Of a stretch of DNA of 64,000 nt, positions 1 to 10,002 are shown in pieces; the first letter of the stretch is position 1, and every line of letters begins with the position of its first letter. The notes below the pieces were generated by a model. That model did no database searches. It was not told the DNA's origin and worked only from the letters and a program-made list of their open reading frames with translations. Position numbers and translations under genes: made by a program. The stretch lies in the NCBI GenBank assembly GCA_002077045.2, contig KZ111151.1, positions 208,344 to 272,343 on the forward strand, read 5' to 3'. This stretch comes from Rachicladosporium sp. CCFEE 5018. Its lineage: Eukaryota; Ascomycota; Dothideomycetes; Cladosporiales; Cladosporiaceae.

Positions 1-451
1 ATGTAGGCTGGTACATGAGCAACGACCGCAACCGCAGCGAAGTCGTGGGCTTGCATTGTGGTGATTCGGGATCGTCCAGCAGCGATGACCGCTCGCTGAA
101 GATATTCACTTGTTCCTTCTGCTGTCGCACACGCTTGTTGCGATGTATAGCTGCGGGCTGCTTGACATCGTTCTCGCGCGCTGTGTCGAAAATGACACTT
201 TTCCTTGGCGTGCTGTACTGCAAACGTCGGACTTGCCGCTTCTTGGACAGAATTTCGTAGTAGTGCCATGCTGCGAACACCAACAGAATACCAAGCAAGG
301 CTATCTGGTAAGTTAGAATAAACCAATTCGTGAAGCTAATGCCCTCTGTAAGCATCTGAAGCAGCTCACGCCGCTTGTCGCCCAGGTGATTGGCGAAGAC
401 GCCATACTCATCGTCGGGCCCAAGGGCGAAGATGCGAGCCCTTAAGCTCAT
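1..451 (-). CDS. Ferric-reductase-like membrane protein, N-terminal fragment (3' end outside window)
   Basis: An open frame starts at the ATG at 451 (read leftwards) and stays open for 150 codons to the window edge, so the 3' end is missing. An in-frame TAA at 466-464 supports this start. Residues about 43-66 form one strongly hydrophobic membrane segment (ILTYQIALLGILLVFAAW). It is followed by a basic stretch (KKRQVRR) and a polar, charged cytosolic region ending in RSLLMYQPT. This pattern of an N-terminal anchor, a basic linker and then a conserved LLMYQP stretch before further membrane helices resembles fungal plasma-membrane ferric/cupric reductases. The haem- and FAD-binding domains would lie beyond the edge and cannot be checked. 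The gene is divergent from ARA2. Assignment is by memory of the family's N-terminus only; another polytopic membrane protein is possible. Confidence 0.5.
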   Translation of the reverse strand, partial: MSLRARIFALGPDDEYGVFANHLGDKRRELLQMLTEGISFTNWFILTYQIALLGILLVFAAWHYYEILSKKRQVRRLQYSTPRKSVIFDTARENDVKQPAAIHRNKRVRQQKEQVNIFSERSSLLDDPESPQCKPTTSLRLRSLLMYQPT

Positions 452-542
452 CGCCGAGCGCGCTTAGAGCAGGAGCACTGTTGATGGTTATGGATGACGA
501 TGAGAGCAGTAAAAAGATCTGATAAACAAGATCTGATAAGAA

Positions 543-932
543 ATGAACGATATTGAATCACTGCGAACGTTGGTAACGAGATCGCAGACGCCGCGCCCGC
601 TAGATGCTGGGCATGCAGACCAGCATCCGTAGTCGGCAGCGGAGCATGATGTCTCACTGTTCGAGATACCCGACATCTGAGGCGGAATCGAGTCAGAATT
701 CGAAAGCTGTCGTCTCGCTGCGACATCATCGGACAAGGAATTCGAGCTCTTTACTGCCCAGGTGCGGACGCAAACTCGGACGCTGTTGGGTCCGCTACCG
801 AGCGCCTTCACCGTCAAACGGCTGATCTCCGCCGGGCATCTGCGACGAGGGACAGGCCGGTCCAATCCAGTTCAGCCTCCATTACCGTACTCCGTATGCT
901 CTTCCCCCATTCCGACATCCGCATTCGAGTAG
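543..932 (+). pseudogene. Possible decayed ORF with two in-frame stop codons
   Basis: From the ATG at 543 one frame reads as ordinary protein for 130 codons to a TAG at 930-932. It is interrupted by TAG at 630-632 and TGA at 678-680. Both stops are one C-to-T change from a sense codon (CAG and CGA). The last 84 codons are uninterrupted and contain a segment with alternating charged and hydrophobic residues (FELFTAQVRTQTRTLLGPLP). No intron with good splice sites removes both stops. The product is not recognised. It could be a dead gene, a 5' region read by chance, or part of a longer transcript. An antisense ORF over the same bases (865-488) is also open, which weakens the case. Confidence 0.3.
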
Positions 933-1511
933 ATTTACAGGAATGCAACACCGCAATCACAGACACGTTGCTGCCACGCTCCAACGGGACTTATCTCCGC
1001 AACAAACATGCATGCAACGCTATCTTTGTCCCACCACCCACGCGCCAGTCCGATGCATCGAATTAAAGTGCTTCCAGCCCAGGCTAGACCGCTGTCGTCA
1101 TTTCTTAGCGGCATCGCCATCCGGCGCATACAGACGCTTTTTATTTCCAATCCACCTCAACGCATTGGCGAACGCGAGAACAGGGCTAGCGGGGGCTAGG
1201 CAGATGTTGATGATGGATGAGCTTGGTCGAGTTGCCAACATGTATCTCCATCGTTGAACATACATCTTTGGTCTGGGGGGCAAATATTGATTCCTTCATC
1301 TAGTGGTTCTCTCGTCGCATCATAGACTTGCACGAGCAAGACTTTCTTTCACGAGCGCGACTTTCACGAGCAACTTGGAGCGACACTGCGACCACGTGAA
1401 GTCACTAGGCAAAGGACATCCGTGGTCATCGATCCATACAAACTACTTCCCCCCGCACACCTTACCAACACTCACCTCCCTCACTGCACCGCCAAAGTCC
1501 CCGTCGCAACC
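933..1511. promoter_or_regulatory. Upstream region of ARA2
   Basis: No convincing gene lies here. It holds the 5' side of ARA2. The stretch just before the ATG (about 1435-1511) is pyrimidine-rich and contains runs of C and A, as is usual for a fungal 5' leader. Short ORFs on both strands show no family features. Confidence 0.5.
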
Positions 1512-2792
1512 ATGGCCGACACTAAGGCTAAGGTCCCGCTCTCGTCTATCCTCCCTCCTCTCATCTTCGGGACGGCGACATTCAACTATCAGTACAATCT
1601 CGATCCCTACGAGCTCGACACCACAGGCCTAGTGCAGCAAGCGCTCGAATATGGAGTTCGCGCCTTCGACACCTCGCCCTACTACGGTCCGTCCGAGGAG
1701 ATTCTTGGCGCAGCGTTGGACACAGACTTCGTGCGCAATAATGTACCGCGCGAGGACCACTTCCTCATCACGAAGGTCGGGCGAATCAGCTCAGAGCATT
1801 TCGACTACTCGAAGGAGTGGGTGTACAAGAGCATACAGCGGAGTCTACAAAGGCTGAAGACGCAGTATCTCGATCTGGTGTACTGTCATGACGTGGAGTT
1901 CGTGAGTGAGGACGAGGTACTGGAGGCTGTGAAGGAGCTCAGGCGGATACGAGATGAGGAGGGCACGATTCGATATGTGGGCATCTCGAGCTACCCGTTG
2001 CCAGTGCTCTGCTCGCTTGCGAAGAGGATACTAAGGGAGACTGGCGAGCCGCTGGACGCCGTGATGAGCTACGCGAACTTCACATTGCAGAACGAGCTGT
2101 TGGCGACGAGCGGGATGCAGCAGCTGAAAGACGCTGGGGTGGACGTGGTGCCGAACGCCTCACCGCTATCTATGGGTCTATTGCGGCGCAATGGCGTGCC
2201 AGTGGGCAGCATGGGCAACTGGCATCCTTCCACGGATGGGCTACGAGCAGCGGTCAAGCGAGCAAGCGACTTCTGCGATCGACATGACGAGACACTGGAA
2301 TTCGTTGCGATTCGTTATGCACTCGAGACGTGGCTGCACGTGGGCTCTTCTGTAGGGTCACGAGGCGATCCCGCGTCTGGCGTGCCCTGGACACGAGAGT
2401 CGATTGAGCAAGTTGGCGGCGACAGACTTGGTGTCAGTGTGATGGGTGTGAGCAAGAGCAGCGAACTGGAAAAGACTATGCAGGTTTGGCGCTCGATACT
2501 CGATGGTCTCGAGAACGGCGCCGAGACGGCACGATTGGCAGGCAGGTGGAAGAGGGATCACGAATGGAGCATGAACCGTCGAAAAGCGGTGCAGATTCTC
2601 GCAGACGGCATCAAGGAGCATTTGGACGAGTTCCTGGACTACACGTGGGAATCGCCAGACAAGGACTTCCTCGATAAGCGGGCGGCGAAGAAGGGCGATC
2701 TGAGAGTGCCTGAGCCATGGCTCACGCCTGCACAAAGCCCGCAGAGGGACGGGAGTATCGAGCCGACAGACAGCATTCTGCCTTTGCGGTAG
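1512..2792 (+). CDS. ARA2: D-arabinose 1-dehydrogenase, aldo/keto reductase (Ara2-like), complete
   Basis: This is an NAD(P)-dependent aldo/keto reductase of 426 residues, most like Ara2, which oxidises D-arabinose to the lactone in D-erythroascorbate synthesis. The barrel begins with IFGTATFNYQYN (residues 18-29). The catalytic tetrad is visible: D53 and Y58 in FDTSPYYG, K88 in ITKVGR and H126 in VYCHDVEF. The C-terminus is about 90 residues longer than in the yeast enzyme and rich in charged residues. The ATG at 1512 is chosen because it sits in a good context (CAACCATGG); the frame is open 30 codons further upstream, but only with a GTG start. No intron is needed. The last 371 bases (2422-2792) occur again, with no difference seen, at 14852-15222 and 38109-38479, where only the tail of the gene is present. 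Confidence 0.85.
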   Translation: MADTKAKVPLSSILPPLIFGTATFNYQYNLDPYELDTTGLVQQALEYGVRAFDTSPYYGPSEEILGAALDTDFVRNNVPREDHFLITKVGRISSEHFDYSKEWVYKSIQRSLQRLKTQYLDLVYCHDVEFVSEDEVLEAVKELRRIRDEEGTIRYVGISSYPLPVLCSLAKRILRETGEPLDAVMSYANFTLQNELLATSGMQQLKDAGVDVVPNASPLSMGLLRRNGVPVGSMGNWHPSTDGLRAAVKRASDFCDRHDETLEFVAIRYALETWLHVGSSVGSRGDPASGVPWTRESIEQVGGDRLGVSVMGVSKSSELEKTMQVWRSILDGLENGAETARLAGRWKRDHEWSMNRRKAVQILADGIKEHLDEFLDYTWESPDKDFLDKRAAKKGDLRVPEPWLTPAQSPQRDGSIEPTDSILPLR

Positions 2793-3587
2793 CGGTACAT
2801 GGGAGGGTATTGATGATTTCATGATGGGATAGAGCATGGGAGGTATTGGTCACGCATGAGCACCATTTTGGGTAGCCTGCTGTAGATCTGGCGGCAGTGA
2901 ATGGACATTTGCTCGGGGGTGTGGCCACCACCCGGAGCGCTCACCGCATACTCTCAAATCTTGGAGCCCTACGCCCAGTAGAAAGTTTGTGATGCGTTTT
3001 ATGCGAGCAGGGAGGCGCGTCATAATCCCATGGCAAACGTGAGTGCACGATGAGCTAAGGCAGTGTACGGCAAGCTTCCCGGCGCGGTGGTGTCCAAGTA
3101 CGCGCATAGCTCTCGTGTGAAACCTGGGCAGAGCTCTCTCCTGGTTGCAGTGGTGACAATCTTTTGCCTCTTGACTACTCAAGTTCATGACCGGTACCTG
3201 GCAATGTAGGGGTTTGACAGAAGCCAAAGATTACATGACCTTGAAACACAGAGCAACCCTACATTTGCATCCGCGTCACCTCACCTTACTCAGCCGGCAC
3301 CCAGCGGCAGCTAGCCTATCACGCTCGCGATTGAGAGAGCAGCGCAACTGATGAGTGCGGTGGTGAGCTGACAAGCACTGCTTGATTGTTACACGACATT
3401 CAATGACACGGACGTCGCCGGCGACGTCTGTTCTGCGCCCACTACACTACGGATAGGGATCCCCTTCATAGCGAAGAGGTGATTTGGATCGGTGTCTCTC
3501 CACGGAATCGTGCGCCATTCTTGAAGTCTCACATATTGCACCGCAATAGCATACTGAGCTGGCGCCGGGTTGGTGAGCGAAATAGCC
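2793..3587. promoter_or_regulatory. Region between ARA2 and SIP5
   Basis: No gene is seen. The left part is the ARA2 3' side; an imperfect hairpin-forming stretch (GGTGGTG..CACCACC in versions 2 and 3, one mismatch in version 1) lies near 2920-2945. The right part is the SIP5 promoter and holds the perfect 18-base palindrome listed separately. Confidence 0.5.
3411..3428. promoter_or_regulatory. Perfect 18-bp palindrome upstream of SIP5, version 1
   Basis: The bases GACGTCGCCGGCGACGTC read the same on both strands. The element contains two ACGT cores, as in ATF/CREB (bZIP) sites, around a central GCCGGC. It lies 159 bases before the SIP5 ATG and is unchanged in all three versions although nearby bases differ. 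A dimeric transcription factor site is the likeliest role; this is inference. Confidence 0.5.
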
Positions 3588-6232
3588 ATGGGCAATAGCT
3601 CTTCCAAGGATTCCCATAGCGGACAACGGCAGGCTGGACCTCCTGCCCGTTCCTCATCGCCGACCTTCTCAAATCCGGCGAGAGATGCAGCTACCGAGCG
3701 CTTTGTGACACAGATCTATGGGCCACGTGATCATGGAGGGAACAGTGGGAGGGGCAGCCGCCACGATCTGTCATTCCTACACATCGGTGGCCGAGATCGC
3801 GGAGACTCTGATGCGCCGGAGCGACCTAGGGAGACAAAGCAGGAGCGAGAGGCACGGAGAGCTGAGAGGGAGAGGAAGGACAGGGCCAAGGAGCGGGACC
3901 GAAGTATGAAAGAGGAGAATGTTGATGGAGGGTTCCTTGTCACGCTGGGAGTTTACACTGGCACTGAGGACTACAGCAAGGGTGTCGTGAGGCAGTTGCA
4001 GATCGAGAGACGGCTGGCTCCGTTCTGGAAAGGTCTCAATGATCATTCGGACTCCTGGGCAGAGCATCAACTCGTAGCCGCTGCGAGAGGACTTCCCATA
4101 CCTGCCGCTGATGAGGTTCCTCCCGATATGGTGCGCAGCAATTCTGGCATGTCAGACGACCGACGCTCCGAAGTGAATCTCAATAACCTAACGATACCCA
4201 TCTCTTCGCGATCTCAATCCTACCAATCCGACAGATCAGCGAATCTCTCAGCCTCACATCCTGCGTTCTCGCTGTCAGGCAGTCTGACACCGACGACCAC
4301 TTCGAGTACTGGACAACTCTTTCGTGGTCGAGCAAAGACGCTGGCTTCTCTGGCAAGTGGAAACAAAAGCTCATCAACTTCCGACTTGACGCCTCAAGAA
4401 ACACGACTACCACACGATCCTTACGTCAATGGACTCCCTATCGAAGCCTATCTCTACCGCGAAGTCTTGGAATGCCCTATCTGCTTTATGTACTACCCAC
4501 CCCACCTCAACAAGACACGATGTTGCGATCAACCGATCTGCTCGGAGTGCTTCGTGCAAATCAAGCGACCCGATCCTCATCCGCCCGAACACGAACAGCC
4601 TGGACAACAGCGAGCTCCAGAGGAAGAAGCTGATCTGCTCGTATCCGAAATCGCAGCTTGCCCTTTCTGCGTCGCACCAGAGTTTGGCGTTACATACGAT
4701 CCCCCACCATTCCGGCGAGGTCTAGCATATGCTCAAGCTTCATCACCAAATCCATTCCGCAACGCAACATCGGCGACCTCCTCACAGACCTCCCTTCACA
4801 CAATGATGGCAAACCGAAGACGTACGACGTCGCTTTCGGCTTCGGCTCCATCGGTGATTACTACAGATCGGGTGCGGCCTGATTGGGCCAGCAAGCTGGC
4901 TGATGCGAGAGCACATGCGCTTCGCCGATCTGCTGCTGCTACGGCCTTGCATAATGCTGCATATGTGCTGGGTAACGTTCAGCCAGGAGATCTGCAAGCA
5001 CGTGGGCTGACGTTCGGTCGGCGGCGAAGAACGTTGTTTGGGGATAGTCCGAGCGCAAGTGGGAGTGGTACGCCACGTGAGCCAGCCGGTGAGTTGCTTG
5101 CGGCTTCACGCTCTCTGATACATGTTGTACTGACACCTACGCAGAAGGCACTGACCTGTATCCTGGTCGCGGAAGCTCTCGACGAGCACGTGTCGAAGAC
5201 ATCGAGGAGCTGATGATGATGGAGGCTATTCGATTATCACTCGCAGCTGAAGACGACCGAAAACGAAGGGACGACAAGGAGATGCAGAAGGAGCACAAGA
5301 AGAAGGCTAAAGAGGCCAAGAAGGAGGCCAAAGCCGCCGAGAAGATCGCCAAGAAGGCAGGCGGCGGAAGCAGCACTTCACTGTATCCCTCGGGAACTAA
5401 CGACAGTGTCAGCACGTGGGCATCGACGAGTATGGCACGGTCGACAAGTAATCTAGGGCAACAGCCTATGATTCCTGAGGAGGAGATCCAGGGCAAGGGC
5501 AAGGCACCGGTGCAGGACTTTGCAGGCTACAACCCTCTCACGGAGCCAACCTCAACACTCAACACTGAGCTGGGACCAGAACGTCAATCTTCTGGATCAC
5601 AGTCACCTCCGAACGGTCGTCCGCGCGCGACCTCAAACCCACAACGACATCTTGAAGAATCACGCGCGATGCTTCAGCCTTCTGGCTCATCTCCGATACC
5701 CATGCCAGGCATGTTAAGCCACCATCGTCAGCTTTCCAGCGCCTCATCAGTGTCCTCTTACGTCGACTCGACGTCCGGCAGCCTTCGCGATATCTCCGGT
5801 AACCCTTCACCCGGCGTAGGTGGCCCAGATGTCTCAGCCGGTGGCAGCATAGACGGCACACCAACCACAGAACCTATGCTGAACTTCCGATCATTGGCAG
5901 CAATGATTGGCGCCGAAGACAGTACTGGCGCGCTCGATAAGCCGAGTCACCAGAACGAGCACCTCGAGCACGCGTCGCCACCGCCGGAGCAGACGGCCAC
6001 GCTCGCGGAGCCTAACAGACCTCGCGGAGATAGTGGAGAGAGTAGTGCGAGTGCACCGCCTCCTATTTATGTGGAGGAGAGTCCGGGCGAGCGCTTGCCA
6101 CCGGGTATTGATGGAATGGACGAGGATGAAATTACACCTGCACCTAGGAGAAGGGTAGTAGGAGATGTGGATTCGAAGCATGCGGAGTTCAGCTTGATTA
6201 ACGAGGGGGAGGTCAGGGAGGCGGGACTGTGA
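3588..6232 (+). CDS. SIP5: SIP5-like zinc-finger protein, version 1 (2 exons: 3588-5088, 5145-6232)
   Basis: This encodes an 862-residue homologue of Sip5, a Snf1-interacting protein that in yeast links the glucose-sensing kinase to the Glc7-Reg1 phosphatase. The true start is the ATG at 3588, giving MGNSSSK, a likely N-myristoylation signal as in the family; the frame upstream has no ATG. A zinc-binding region spans residues about 296-361: CPIC, then RCCDQPICSEC, then CPFC. A lysine/glutamate-rich coiled-coil-like stretch follows early in exon 2 (KEHKKKAKEAKKEAKAAEK), and the remainder is serine/proline-rich and probably disordered. The 56-nt intron (5089-5144) starts GTGAGT, has a CTGAC branch point and ends GCAG. 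It joins REPA to EGTDLYPG in frame. Without splicing the frame stops at 5213. Confidence 0.88.
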
Positions 6233-6461
6233 AGACGTGGGATTGGTGTCTCGGCGTTTGGGAAGTCTCAGGGCGTCACGATCGGCGAACGGGAGGAATA
6301 AGGAGGGCATGAAGACTCTCAGTGGATCCCTATCGGGCATATTCGGTTTCGTAGCTGGCTGATGGGCGGCATCAAGCCGGCGTTGCTGATGAGACAGACT
6401 TTCGTATTTTACAGGGCCGAACATGCGCTGCACCCTGGCGTAACGCATGGTCACTGCCCTG

Positions 6462-7132
6462 CTACACTGGCAGATCTTTATGTGCCCTTTCATTTGCTCC
6501 AGCCCGATCGCCAGCGACTTGTAGCCCCTTGGCCAAGTACGGTCCCACGACCGGAATGTTGTACGCGAATCCCGCGATCGTCTTGAAGAACTCCTGTAGC
6601 ACATCGTCAGCAATTCGCCCTGACCTTTGCCAGTCCTCGATCTTTGCCCCTTCCTATAGCATCCTGCCATCTCCTTCTCCCCAAAAATGACGGGCAGACT
6701 CACCCCAAACAGCACAAACATCCCATACCCCTCCACCACCATCCCAATCAACGTCCACTTCACCAGAATCAAAACGATTCCCGCCCAGAACGCCAGACTG
6801 CCTTTCCACTTGTTCTTCCGTGCGAAGAACACGAATGTGCGTTGAGGGCCTAGCAGTAACGTGATGCCGATGAGGAAGAGGATGTTGCCCATGGCGAGCA
6901 AGGCGCGGTCAAAGAAGAGGATTAGACCGAAGATGAGGAAGAAGATACCTGAGAGGGTGGGGTGTTAGTCTGGGACATGGGAGGGGGAGGGACAGAAGGG
7001 GGGCGTACCTACCGCCGCTGCAGAATGCTACGCCGATCTCTACAGGACATTGTGATCAGTATTAGTTGTTATGCCGACGTATGCTTGGAGGTGGAACTCA
7101 CTCTGCGAGTCTGACAGCCATAGTGTAGGCAT
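6462..7132 (-). CDS. GOT1: GOT1 Golgi transport protein, version 1 (4 exons)
   Basis: This is a small tetraspanning membrane protein (144 residues; yeast Got1 has 138) of ER-derived COPII vesicles that helps ER-Golgi transport. Exons read leftwards are 7132-7102, 7039-7013, 6948-6704 and 6593-6462; introns are 62, 64 and 110 nt. The first two exons are tiny (31 and 27 nt) and give MPTLWLSDSQ followed by KIGVAFCSGG, matching the yeast start. The core has FFDRALLAMGNILFLIG, PQRTFVFFARKNKWKGS and ILVKWTLIGM. The last exon ends in the conserved LPV tail. Four hydrophobic segments alternate with short loops. The gene converges with SIP5 and runs in the same direction as DAHP synthase. Confidence 0.9.
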
Positions 7133-7476
7133 GTTGACGAATTGTATCTCACAACCGAGCTACAGGGAGGTGGAGTGTGAAGTATCAGCGGACGGTTTGT
7201 ACCATTGAATCTATGAGAAACGCAGAACAGACACCGAACATGTGCGAGCAGAGGACAGGGTGTCGATTAACTTATAGAACAGCGTTGGGAGACGTGTGGT
7301 CGACGCGCAAGTTTAGCCGACGAGAACCCGGACGTGATTGTTGCAGCAAGAGTTGAAGAGGCAGACTTCATGTACTCCAGTAAGCCGTTCGTACTATCAA
7401 ATGAGCTCTATCGCTTCTGGACCAAACAACAAGACATGACGCCAATACCGCATGTTCAGCAAGTCTCTCGTTGCAC
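7133..7476. other. Region between GOT1 and DAHP synthase
   Basis: This 344-base spacer is the promoter side of GOT1 and the 3' side of DAHP synthase, both on the minus strand. Nothing else is recognised. Confidence 0.5.
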
Positions 7477-8660
7477 TCAATGGACGCCATTCGACGAGCC
7501 ATTGGCCCCATTCGATCCCTTCACCTTTACCGATCGCCTCGTCCGCACAGCATCCGCGAGCTGCTCGAGCACGGTGATCGTCGTATCCCAGTCAATACAA
7601 GCATCCGTGATGCTCACACCCTTTTTCAACCCAGCCGGACCTTCCGCAGGCACCTTCTGGTTGCCCTCATGCAAATGGCTCTCAATCATGACACCAATGA
7701 TGCCGTCCTGACCCTCACGTAGCTGGTCGCCGATCACTTGCGCAACCTTCGGCTGGTTCTTGTGGTCCTTTAATGAGTTGCCGTGCGAGCAGTCGATCAT
7801 CATGACCTCTGCCTCGCCCTTCTTCTTCAATGCTGCTCGGGTCTTGGCCACGCTCTCCTGATCGAAGTTAGTGCCAGTCGTACCGCCACGTAGAATGACG
7901 AAGCAGTCTGGGTTGCCGGTCGTGCGGGTGATAGCCGCAAGACCCTGCTTCGTCACACCCATGAAGTGGTGCTTCGCTGCCGCTGACCCAATAGCATCCA
8001 CAGCGACTGTGAGAGATCCATCCGTCCCGTTCTTGAAGCCCATGGGGAATGACAGACCGCTTGCGAGCTCACGGTGAAGTTGTGACTCCGTTGTCCTAGC
8101 GCCGATCGCACCAAGCGAGATCAAGTCGGCGAGGAACTGAGGGCTGACCGTGTCCAACATCTCGGAGGCGATCGGCATGCCTTGACCCGTGAGATCACAG
8201 AACAGCTTCCGGCTCACCCGCAAACCCTTGTTGATCTGGAATGTCTCATCGATATCCGGATCGTTGATCAGACCCTTCCAGCCAACAGTCGTGCGAGGCT
8301 TCTCCAGGTAGGCGCGCATGATGATGCAGAGATCATCTCGAAGTTTGTCCGCGAGCTTGACAAGCCGCGAGCAGTACTCGACTGCGGTGTCTGGGTCGTG
8401 GAGTGAACATGGGCCGACAACTACCAGCAAGCGGTCGTCCCGCTGCTTGACAATCTCGACAGCCTCTTTCCGGCCCTTCAGCACAGTCGGAAGGGCGTTC
8501 TTCGGTGCCGGGAGTTCTGAGGTCAGGAGTTGGGGAGGAATGAGAGGGTCGTAGCCCAGAACTGCGGTGTCGTTTAGTGGGCAAGCCATTGGGTGTTGTT
8601 GAGCGATAGTGTCTTACCTCTCACATCGTCGCTCATCTCGCGAAGCTCTTCTACTGCCAT
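7477..8660 (-). CDS. DAHP synthase (3-deoxy-D-arabino-heptulosonate-7-phosphate synthase), version 1
   Basis: This is the first enzyme of the shikimate pathway, joining phosphoenolpyruvate and erythrose-4-phosphate. It is class I (AroFGH/ARO3/ARO4 type), 375 residues, the usual length. Exon 1 is 8660-8618 (MAVEELREMSDDVR) and exon 2 is 8561-7477; the 56-nt intron starts GTAAG and ends GCAG, and splicing gives DDVRVLGYDPLIPP. Family motifs are VVVGPCSLHDP (metal-binding C66), MRAYLEKPRTTVGWKG, GARTTESQLHRELASG, GFKNGTDG, IDCSHGNS and MIESHLHEGNQ. Whether it is the Phe- or Tyr-inhibited isoform cannot be settled by eye. The ATG at 8589 lies inside the intron and is not the start. Two TGACTC half-sites upstream suggest Gcn4/CpcA control. 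Confidence 0.92.
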
Positions 8661-9064
8661 GTTCACGGATCTGCGATGTCGTGTTACCACAATGTGAATC
8701 TGCAAGGCTGAAAGTATCTCAGATTTGTCTGGCGCTGTCCCAAGCAATCAAATAATTTAGAGGAGCGGTGACTCCACCTCCGTTCTCAAATGACTCGCGC
8801 TTTTCTTAGTGGGGGTTGCTGACCTAACAGCGCGGGCCAGAAGGATCCTGAGACGACTCCGCCATGTGAAGGTGAACTGCCCCTGCGTCTTCACTTTTGT
8901 CATCAATACTTCTTTGTTTCGACCTGTCATGTTCACCACATCTTTCATACACCCTGCAGTGGTGTCGGCACGGGGTGTGAATTCTTCGATCGACGTACGT
9001 TAGGCAACTGTGGTACGGCTGAGGACGGAGCCAATTCAGTGTAGCAATATCACTGCGGCGATTC
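8661..9064. promoter_or_regulatory. Shared promoter of DAHP synthase and the downstream unknown gene, version 1
   Basis: This is a 404-base divergent intergenic region. It contains TGACTC at 8769-8774 and again at 8791-8796, the six-base core of the Gcn4/CpcA site TGACTCA. General amino acid control of DAHP synthase is well known in fungi. Both half-sites are kept in versions 2 and 3. Confidence 0.5.
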
Positions 9065-10002
9065 ATGATGTCAACCGGCGGCGAGCGGAAGCGGCGGCGA
9101 GAGGCAACCGATGACGATGTTCTCGACGCCCATCCCTTCGAGAAAGTAGGTGCGAAGACTATCGTGTGGACGGGGCAACAGGCTGATCACCGGCACAGAA
9201 AGCAAAGCCGACCTTTGACGAGGACTTCGCCCTTTGGCAACCTCAAGACCTTCACAGCAGTCCATCGCGGTCTTACCACTCCCAGCAACACGCATACGAC
9301 AGTGATGGCCAGTCTTCCATGGTCTCAGAACCCGGGAGTCCGCAATCTCTGAACATCGACGAGGATGCCGACACACGTATGGCGGATTCCGAGCTCGATC
9401 CTCCTGGTCTTGCCCATTTCTCACAGTCTGCTGAAAGTAGTCCAACGTTCCCGATTTCGCCATTGCGCTTCTCCTCTAGATCACGTGCCCGGCTGGAATC
9501 GCAAGGGCTCTCTCCCAGACCGAACACGTCGCCACTGCAGACGCACATTCGACAACGCCATCCGCAGGCTTATCTCAGCTCGGATCGTTTGGAAGTGCCA
9601 TCGCCAGTAGACGAAGACGAAGTACCCACGCCACCATCGGCAGCAGATGAAGCAGGCTCGCAGCTCGAGCTCCTCACCGTTAGTGACGTTGAGATGCAAG
9701 GAGCGAATACTCTGCCGCGGATCTCTGTCCAGCCAGATCGGAGGAGCATGCAGGACGAGCATTCCGCCGCGGCCGCTCCGGACTACGAAGCCATGGACAG
9801 TGACATGGCTGAACCGTTTGTCATCCGGAAGCAGAGGGGCCGCAGTGGTGCATTGAGTGAGGGCAACGAATCGCCCATGCGACGTTCGCTGTTCGCTGAT
9901 GCGAATGCAATGGCCAGAACGAGAGGCATCAGTATGGGCTACCGGCCGGACTGCGAGAAGTGTCGCACGCGAGTGCCTGGGCACATGAACCACTTCTTCT
10001 GA
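9065..10002 (+). CDS. Unknown fungal protein with C-terminal CX2CX6HX2H motif, version 1 (2 exons)
   Basis: Exons 9065-9145 and 9199-10002 give 294 residues. The 53-nt intron (GTAGGT..CACAG) joins DAHPFEK to KAKPTFDEDF in frame. The N-terminus has a short basic patch (ERKRRRE) that could be a nuclear localisation signal. The middle is rich in S, P, Q and acidic residues and looks disordered. The extreme C-terminus ends DCEKCRTRVPGHMNHFF, with ligands C279, C282, H289 and H292, a candidate small zinc-binding knuckle. I do not recognise the family. It shares a divergent promoter with DAHP synthase. Similar length and near-identical C-termini in all three versions argue that it is a real gene. 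Confidence 0.75.

Noticed and set aside
1422..1511. 30-codon N-terminal extension of ARA2 starting at GTG
   Set aside because: GTG starts are not expected for a fungal nuclear gene; the ATG at 1512 has a good context and the barrel begins just after it.
2915..2950. Hairpin-forming sequence after ARA2 as a terminator
   Set aside because: Fungal RNA polymerase II genes do not use intrinsic hairpin terminators, and the stem is broken by a substitution in version 1.
5891..6901. 336-codon minus-strand ORF containing the GOT1 core
   Set aside because: Only its first part is GOT1 exon 3. The rest reads through an intron and antisense to SIP5. The spliced four-exon model matches the family end to end.
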